From Siphonodentalium dalli (taxonomy: Eukaryota > Mollusca > Scaphopoda > Gadilida > Siphonodentaliidae), in assembly GCA_032622095.1 (NCBI GenBank), contig CP136061.1, positions 17,610,991 through 17,674,990 on the forward strand: DNA of 64,000 bases, read 5' to 3'. Each line of letters starts with the position of its first letter. Positions within the stretch are counted from its first letter, which is position 1. The notes beneath the pieces were generated by a model. It made no database searches, had not been told where the DNA came from, and saw nothing but the letters and a program-made list of their open reading frames with translations. The position numbers and the translations under genes were made by a program. This document shows positions 57,476 to 64,000 of this stretch, in pieces.

Positions 57476-57699
57476 TTCATACAAAATGGCGAAGGAAAGA
57501 TTCAAAATAATATATAGGTTAAACATATTTACATTTACAAATGAGTGGGTACATGTACATGTCATTGGTGTTTAGTTGTGCTTGACCTTTGTGACCCATG
57601 TTCAGTATATTCCAAAATTTTCGTGGATTATTTTTATTCGCCATCCGGATTCTACTTGACATTTGTTTCCTACACACTAAATTCAAAGTTGGTAAATTA

Positions 57700-58040
57700 A
57701 CGATAAAAGTAGTTAAATTTTACTACTTTAGGTAGTTCGTATTCATCCCGCTACCTTGGGTGGTTAATTTTACTACCTGATGGGTAGGTAAAAAATTAAA
57801 TACCTTTGGTAGTTAAAATAACTACATTCGGTAGTTGAAATAACTACCCCCGGGGGGCTATTTTAACTACCCAACGGGAGGCAAATTTTTAACTACTTTG
57901 GGTAGGGGGATGAATACGAACTACCCAGTAGTTAATTTTACTACCTGTGGGTGGTTGGAATTTTAACTACCTACGGGTAGTTAATCTGATAACTACTATT
58001 GGTGGAAAGTTTTCTACCTAGAATGGTTATTCTAACTATT
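57700..58040. repeat. GGTAGTT/AACTACC array folded as one large palindrome
   Basis: More than a dozen AACTACC or GGTAGTT words occur. GGTAGTTCGTATTCATCCC (57731) is inverted at 57907-57925, so the whole array is one imperfect hairpin. Its arms are made of smaller AACTACC-nnnn-GGTAGTT hairpins. The centre (about 57840) is CTACCCCCGGGGGGC. Confidence 0.9.
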
Positions 58041-58044
58041 TTAA

Positions 58045-59880
58045 TTGGTAATTCAAAGGTGTCCCATCTAACCACTCCAAGCAGCTATTTTACCTCTAAA
58101 GATAGTAATGACATGTGGACCACAAAATAAGACAATGCAGAAAATAATTTCAATATTTATTAAAAACAAAACATAAATATTTATATATATATAGTTCAGA
58201 GCATTTATGCTTTTAGCAAATTGCAATACAAGGTTTCTTACCAGGAATAAGTACATTAGCCTGCACAAAACAATGTCAATTTTGTGAAAATCGATGGATT
58301 CTAATAGTTGAAAATTTGACCCAATGCCAGGGAATCTCATCAGACTTCAAATGTCTTAAAAGGACACTAAAACTTATTTCATCCAAATTGATTATATAAC
58401 CAAAATGGTTGTTGCAATCTGATTTGTCAATTTTTTTAAAACAGCGATAAACTGAAATGGAGTGTCATTTGACCTCAGACGTCTTTAAAAATCAAAAATG
58501 ACCAATAAAGAGCGTTCCTTTAAACATATGTAGCAAAATTGGACAAAAGTAAAACTAGTAATGCATGGTTAATATTTTGGATAGGTGCTGTGGGCATCAA
58601 ATTATTTATAAATGGGCTACTAATCAGCAATAAAGAGCTTTATTATATTCTTAAAACATAGATGTAACTTTGTCAGGAGTTATATTTCAGCTGCTGTTTA
58701 TCCCAGATACTTAATTATTTAAATGACTTGAAGGGTCGCAAATAACGCATTCTTAACATGAGCACTGATGCTACCCAGCTAAGGTTGTGCATAAAAAATT
58801 GCCCTAGGTCAAGTTATTTTTGGTTGCTCATATTAGAGTGAATCTGTTTTACCAAGAATCAATAAATTTATGTATATATAAAAAAAATGGAAGAACTAAG
58901 TGCCATAACTCTGGTAGAAAAGATATCTGACAATCTCTACTTTTGAACTCAAATGAGATATTGTTGTGAAAGTTTGTTCATGTTATCATGCCAAAGGTCA
59001 TATATAACATTACAAAACTGATATACTAAGGGCTATAATTCAGGTAAAATAAATCTTCAAACTCAATTGATATATTCATGTGAAAGGTCCGCATAAAAAA
59101 TTACTGGTCTTTCACTGGGTCTCTACTTTATTCCAAAAAAATCACGTATTGGGACGTTTTTATCTATTTTAGAGATTTTTATTTGTTCAAACATATTTAT
59201 ATATATTAAAAAAATTCACTTTGTGGGCTTTGCAATACTAATGGGAGTGCATGAACTAATGGTTGTATTGTTTATATGCAGTTGTGGACTACACAAGAGT
59301 CGATAAATAATTCCAAAGAACATAACATGTTCATGTTCAAAATATTGTTTTATAGCTTTAACCAATAATAAAAAATACGGAAGCACCCTTCAGACATGAT
59401 ATCAGTCTTCAACCCAGAGAACATTACGGGCATGGATTAGTATCCCTCGTCACAACTGGGCGGAGCCACTCTCCCGTATCATTCATTACGAGCATCGAGA
59501 CACCAGGTGCGTGGCATCCGAAATAGTATTGTAGCCTCTTTCATACCATTTCAGTCGAGTAGAGTCACAACAGCCCTCGCACCTCGCATAGCCATTAGCC
59601 AAAAGATAATTTTATAATTTTGTGTAGTCCACTTGAGGTATCGTTATATGCAGTGAAAGAATATATTAATCACCAAATTTGCCAAAATTGCCTTAGATAA
59701 TGTTCGGCTTACAAGGAAAAATACTTGGCATCACCATTTTTTGTATGGGTATCACGTAAATCCACAAAAGCAAAGAGTATAGACAATCATAATTGAGAAC
59801 GCTCTTGTGTACTGCTTTTTTAGCCAACAATTGCACATTATTTCATTATATTTAAAATGGATAAAAATAATACCCATATA
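58045..59880. other. No gene recognised
   Basis: AT-rich sequence with related words (GACnTCAnAnGTCTT) near 58330 and 58470 and TAATAAAGAGC words near 58503 and 58630. The GC-richer stretch at 59420-59580 was inspected for an exon and none could be supported. Confidence 0.4.
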
Positions 59881-59882
59881 GT

Positions 59883-60015
59883 TTGACGAGATACAAGGCT
59901 TATTTTCGCTCGAATGTATAATTCAGCAAATGGGGGAACTTCGCTAAAGCTCGGTTCCCATTTGGAATTTATTTACTGAATCATACTCGCGAAAATAAAC
60001 GATGTATCTCGTCAA
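59883..60015. repeat. Hairpin (palindrome 5), 133 bp
   Basis: TTGACGAGATACA (59883) pairs with TGTATCTCGTCAA (60003). TTATTTTCGC, CTGAAT and AAATGGGGGAAC-type inner stems also pair. The apex at 59940-59953 is TTCGCTAAAGCTCG, related to CTCGGCTAnCGCCTCG. Confidence 0.9.
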
Positions 60016-60021
60016 CAGTAT

Positions 60022-60315
60022 TTATGGATATTCTATATTTAACCACTCAATCAACTCATCGATGCGATGCCCGAGAGTGACAACAACTTCCCCCCCTTGT
60101 GTCGTCATTCTCTGGGGATCAATTCCACCAAGTACAGAATCGCAAACAAGTACTTGTAAGGGCAATTGAACATCATCACCATTATCAAAATGAAACTGTT
60201 TCCACATAAATGCGGCCGACCTAACCAGCAAGCGAGTCAGATTGTCAGTGATCATCTGACAGGTAGAGAAAACATTCAATACCATATTGGTCAATGACAT
60301 GGTACCACACGTCAT
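60022..60315 (-). pseudogene. Unknown coding remnant
   Basis: A 97-codon frame ends KQFHFDNGDDVQLPLQVLVC, then DSVLGGIDPQRM and HRIDELIEWLNIEYP. Its composition looks like real protein: few AT-driven residues and an acidic C-terminus. Upstream on the same strand a second frame reads LLDCQSLLHIPNDVWYHVID before a stop, suggesting a frameshift in a once longer gene. No family was recognised. It could be a decayed host gene or an element-encoded protein; chance is possible. It starts within 10 bp of the 59.9-kb hairpin. Confidence 0.3.
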
Positions 60316-60564
60316 TCGGAATATGTAGCAATGACTGGCAGTCTAACAAAATGTGTTGTAATTCATGTCAGGAGCATTGATGATATCGGCTAGCTTGTGT
60401 GGGTATCGTGCTTTGCTTTCCCAGTATATACCAAAATCAACAAATAAAATCACAAATGTGGCATCAGATTTCTCCCCAGATGTACCGTTACTAAACTACT
60501 GAAATGTGCCAATATTTGGTATAAAACAAAACAATGAGTATGAGGCTCTTGGGTTTGGGAGAAA

Positions 60565-60712
60565 AATAATCCATTATGACCTGGGATGTGGGCATAGAAA
60601 AATCTTATCTTCGGGGCCAGCTATTGGGTCCGAACAATCGGTCGAAATATCTTGTCCCTCGGGTGAGATATTTCCATCCCCACGCCCCAGGTCATGATGG
60701 ATAATATTATTC
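60565..60712. repeat. Imperfect hairpin (palindrome 6)
   Basis: AATAATCCATTATGACCTGG is inverted at about 60688-60707, and GTGGGnATnGAAAnATCT continues the stem. The loop contains a second small hairpin (TTCGGGGCC, GGGTCCGAA). Confidence 0.8.
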
Positions 60713-61000
60713 TGGTCTCAACTTAACTTCAGCTGAACACGCACTGCGCCCATAATTTTTTGCATTCAGAATTTGTATTTCTGTTAAAGTTACAAAGAGC
60801 ATATATAGTTAATGAAAATGTCCCTGGATTCTAATCACATGTTCACGGCATGCATGTGTTATCAACTGCTACAGATGACCAATCAGCCATGACATGAGGA
60901 TACACCTGTTGTGTCTTGTCAATACATACGAACGAACAAGTTTTCAATGTGTACATCACCTCCATATACCCCCGCTGGACAAAACAAGTGTCCAATGCCA

Positions 61001-61170
61001 CCGCGGTGTACTTGCCGTTCGGCCGCGGTGTCACTTTGTGGAACCGCGGCTGAGCACCGCGGCCGAACGGCAAGTACACCGCGGTCGAACAGCAAGTACA
61101 CCGCGGCCGAACGGCAAGTACACCGCGGCCGAACGGCAAGTACACCGCGGCCGAACGGCAAGTACACCGG
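61001..61170 (+). repeat. 22-bp CCGCGG array, left
   Basis: About five head-to-tail units (61056-61170), preceded by one unit in reverse orientation (61001-61028). The reversed unit can pair with any of them. GC-rich open frames in all phases are by-products. Confidence 0.95.
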
Positions 61171-61179
61171 GGTTAGATT

Positions 61180-63555
61180 CCTGGTTTGTATCGTCTTTTT
61201 TTCTCGAGTTTAAAACATGTTTTATTAGTAGAAATATACGAAGGTTAGTATTTTTAATTACAGGAAATTTAAATCCGTACATATTTAAATATCGGCTTTA
61301 AGGTCATCATGCAAATCACATTTATATTTAACCCAACTGTTTCAACGATCTAACGTACCGGTAGATTTTAATGGAACTTTGTTGTCAAATATAAAAAAAA
61401 AAATTCATGCGTCGATCCTGTGCATACTAGCACGTCGACATACACCTGTCAATCATCCAGGATTAGTTTGTGAGATTTTATTCTCTGCTTTAATTGGTTG
61501 GCTGTGGGAGGAGCTTACCGATATTTTGTTCTAATGTGGTATGCTTTGACACCATAACCGAGATTTGGTAAATAAAATGATTCCCATGTTTTTATTAGAG
61601 TTGCTATTATTTTTGAAAAAAAATATGATCAAATGAGCATATTAAATAAAAGTGTTATATTATCGATCCATATATGTGGCAAATCCATTGCCAAGTAAAA
61701 ATTAATTGCCAGAAACTGAAAATACGCGACATTTTACACTTTGCTCGATCTATAAGTCCACGGTATTTCCCACCAGAGGATGGACTGAATAAAGATTACA
61801 CAAACAATGTGTGTTGAAAAACAAATTAGAATTGTGATGGGACACGTGTATAAGGTCAAAGGGAATAATGCACACGTTTCCCCGAACGGACACCCCGAAA
61901 TTAGGGGTGGGCGGTAAGCTTTTCAATTCATTTAATGTTTTCCGTTTTATTATGCATTAACAAGCTATTGAAAATACACCATTTATTGTATTCTCTACCA
62001 ACATTCCTAAATATAAGAATTTAGTCATCATATTCAAATAAAAAAATTCATGTTGACAAGTTTTGAAAACCACTAGCCCAGATAATTCGGGGAAAACCTC
62101 GCGTGCACAAACAACCACGCGGTCAATACGTCATGCATGCGTTTATTACTGGTATAATTTATGTAGGAATCTGGATTTTAAAAACCAGACAGATATGACA
62201 TATATTGACAAGTATAGTATCTCAACAAACGTGCTTACTGTAATAGAGTTTCATAAATAAATAACTATTGGAATACACAGCGGCGCCGTATACGCCAATA
62301 AAAAAAAACGGAGAACCACGATTTTTTTGTTTTAGCAACGGCAGTACATTCTCAGATATTCCCGTTTTGTTGAAGCGATGCGCTCTGGTACCGTGTTTCC
62401 CAGAAAGCCGATTAATTTAGCACAATTCTAATGATCCCATGATCTCCCTCCCATATCCGATCTCATGATATTGCAAATTCACAAAAACGAACCACGTGGT
62501 CGCTTTTATTCAATGGATGTATAAACCATGCATGCCTCATTAAATTTTTATTTTGTTATATATCCATTATAAAGTATTGTTTACGTATATTGCCACAAAA
62601 AATTGAGTGAAACCCTCGATTGGGAGGTTGATAACCGCCGTTAATTTTGCGCACATCTGTACATCTCAAATGCCAGGTGCACGCGATTACGTCAGCATTA
62701 TTCAGAAACTGGGCGCGAGGAATGTAGCAATGACATTGTTTGCTACATCGTAACTGTTTGAGTTAACATGATTATGACATGTCACTTTCTCCTCGATATT
62801 CCCTTTCAAGTTTTATCAAAGTTCAATTGGCATGCTGTCGCAGTTTTGTCTTTAAAGTAACCACGGTATTGAAAGGATTTGAATATTTAGGTTCATAAAA
62901 TCCTCGCGGGAGAAAAATACCTGATCACGCACAAACGCTCTTTATTGTTCATTCTGAAGACAATTCTGGCACAGATTTTTATACATTCAATGGACGGCAG
63001 TGAATTCCAAAAGGAGGTCCACATGGGTGGATGTTGTCAGTATATAATTCAAACCAAATAATAGTTTTAATTAATGTAAAATAAAAAAAATTTAACAAGA
63101 GAAAACAACATCACAATAACACATATTTCAATATGGGCAAACAAACAGTTCAAAGTAGGATGCGACAATCCTTATTTTATAATCAGTCTTAAATGACAGC
63201 ATAGTGATTCAATTCTCTCATGATGAGGCTGCCACGTGTGCACGACATTCCAATGCTTATTTCTCAAAAAGACACGTGCTGCCAAATCTAGATGAAGTCT
63301 GTTGTCGGCAACATCACACTTCCGTGTCGCCTAATAATTATCAGCGGGAGCCTTTTCTAATCAGGATGGATTATGACACCTTGATTTTATGACAGTTTAC
63401 TGGCGGACGTACGTTGACTACTTAAAAGATTATCACACCTTGTCACCAGACAGATTAACCCTCAAACATATAATAGATCGTCTGACGGACGGTATTTAGA
63501 CAATGGCCTCAATCAAGTCTCATTTATGGTGCCCTCTTTGTGTTTTTCAACATCA
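61180..63555. other. AT-rich interior of the 2.83-kb element
   Basis: No coding frame with a recognised motif. Several MITE-sized AT-rich stretches occur, but no clear repeats were found by eye. Confidence 0.4.
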
Positions 63556-63561
63556 TTCCAA

Positions 63562-63745
63562 GAACGGCAAGTACACCGCGGTCGAACGGCAAGTACACCG
63601 CGGCCGAACGGCAAGTACACCGCGGCCGAACGGCAACTACACCGCGGCCGAACGGCAAGTACACCGCGGCTGAACGGCAAGTACACCGCGGCCGAACTGC
63701 AATCAGCCGGTGGAGCCGCGGTGTTGTTGCAGTTCGGCCGCGGTG
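63562..63745 (+). repeat. 22-bp CCGCGG array, right
   Basis: Six units head to tail (63562-63694), then a degenerate unit and one reversed copy (63716-63745). The units have the same + orientation as in the left array although the flanking tips are inverted. Confidence 0.95.
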
Positions 63746-64000
63746 GCAACGCAAACCGCACCGCGGTTAAGTGGACACTTGTTTTGTCCAGCGGGGTACT
63801 TCTTTTACTGGTCAAATCCTATCATTGGCTCTGTATCCAATTATAAGATACACTTTGTAAAAGAATAAATACATGTATCACTTGACTTATCATCTTGCTG
63901 AAATATGATATGTGTTGGGAGAAATAAACAGCGATTGCTTTAACCTCAATCAGTGATGTCACAAAAATTTGGGGAGATAGGTAATGAAGTTTTCGGTCAA

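Larger units (their letters stand above)
60967..63798. mobile_element. 2.83-kb element with TIRs and 22-bp CCGCGG arrays
   Basis: TACCCCCGCTGGACAAAACA with AGTGTCC at 60967-60993 is inverted at 63773-63798, differing by one C. Just inside each tip lies a single inverted copy and then a tandem array of a 22-bp unit (GAACGGCAAGTACACCGCGG plus CC). The AT-rich interior (61180-63555) shows no transposase. Ends plus subterminal arrays fit a non-autonomous fold-back element. Confidence 0.75.

Noticed and set aside
59420..59600. GC-richer stretch as a possible exon
   Set aside because: No open frame with recognisable protein similarity and no paired splice sites could be supported.
60843..63846. 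GC-rich arginine-rich frames on both strands
   Set aside because: They translate the 22-bp CCGCGG tandem repeats in all phases.

Overview
This is a eukaryotic, intron-rich, AT-leaning window that is mostly repeats. The SRCR coding exons, gigantic introns, decayed LINE and BEL/Pao pieces, many minisatellites and many fold-back palindromes fit a lophotrochozoan, most likely a marine bivalve. That assignment is inference; no sequence here names the species.

One host protein gene can be read on the + strand. It is a secreted scavenger-receptor cysteine-rich (SRCR) protein. A TATA-like box at 17777 precedes a signal-peptide exon (17872-17904). A 40-nt linker exon (33324-33363) and two complete single-exon SRCR domains follow (45886-46185 and 49303-49608). 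Splice sites and phases (0, 1, 1, 1) join without conflict, although the introns are about 15.4, 12.5 and 3.1 kb. The 3' end of the gene is not identified. The only intact RNA gene is a tRNA-Glu(UUC) at 56357-56428, flanked by two broken tRNA-Glu halves inside an inverted repeat.

Layout: 1-4.7 kb holds dispersed repeats and a two-type higher-order tandem repeat. 4.74-8.95 kb is an 88-bp satellite of about 48 copies. 9.3-11.1 kb has a perfect long hairpin and TCAAGGTCA-rich repeats. 11.7-12.9 kb is a 53-bp minisatellite. 14.8-17.0 kb holds relics of a fold-back element. 17.8 kb is the start of the SRCR gene. At 18.1-27.7 kb a LINE reverse transcriptase is split by an 8.46-kb fold-back element. 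27.7-29.7 kb has hairpins. 30.0-33.2 kb is a 68-bp minisatellite ending just before exon 2. 37-38 kb has hairpins and a 471-bp MITE. 39.2-44.6 kb is a fold-back element with 1.2-kb arms around a minisatellite. 45.9-49.6 kb carries the SRCR exons. 50.7-54.5 kb is a 3.7-kb palindrome with nested insertions. 55.7-56.9 kb is the tRNA-Glu palindrome. 57.7-58.0 kb is a GGTAGTT/AACTACC fractal hairpin. 61.0-63.8 kb is an element with GC-rich 22-bp CCGCGG arrays at both ends.

The dominant theme is self-complementary DNA. Five hairpins (9.3, 28.2, 29.6, 37.5 and 59.9 kb) have different stems but share an apex resembling CTCGGCTAnCGCCTCG and similar outer ends. The outer ends of two of them also resemble the hairpin inside each 88-bp satellite unit. 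This possible hairpin-element family, and the satellite that may derive from it, is the most unusual signal in the window.
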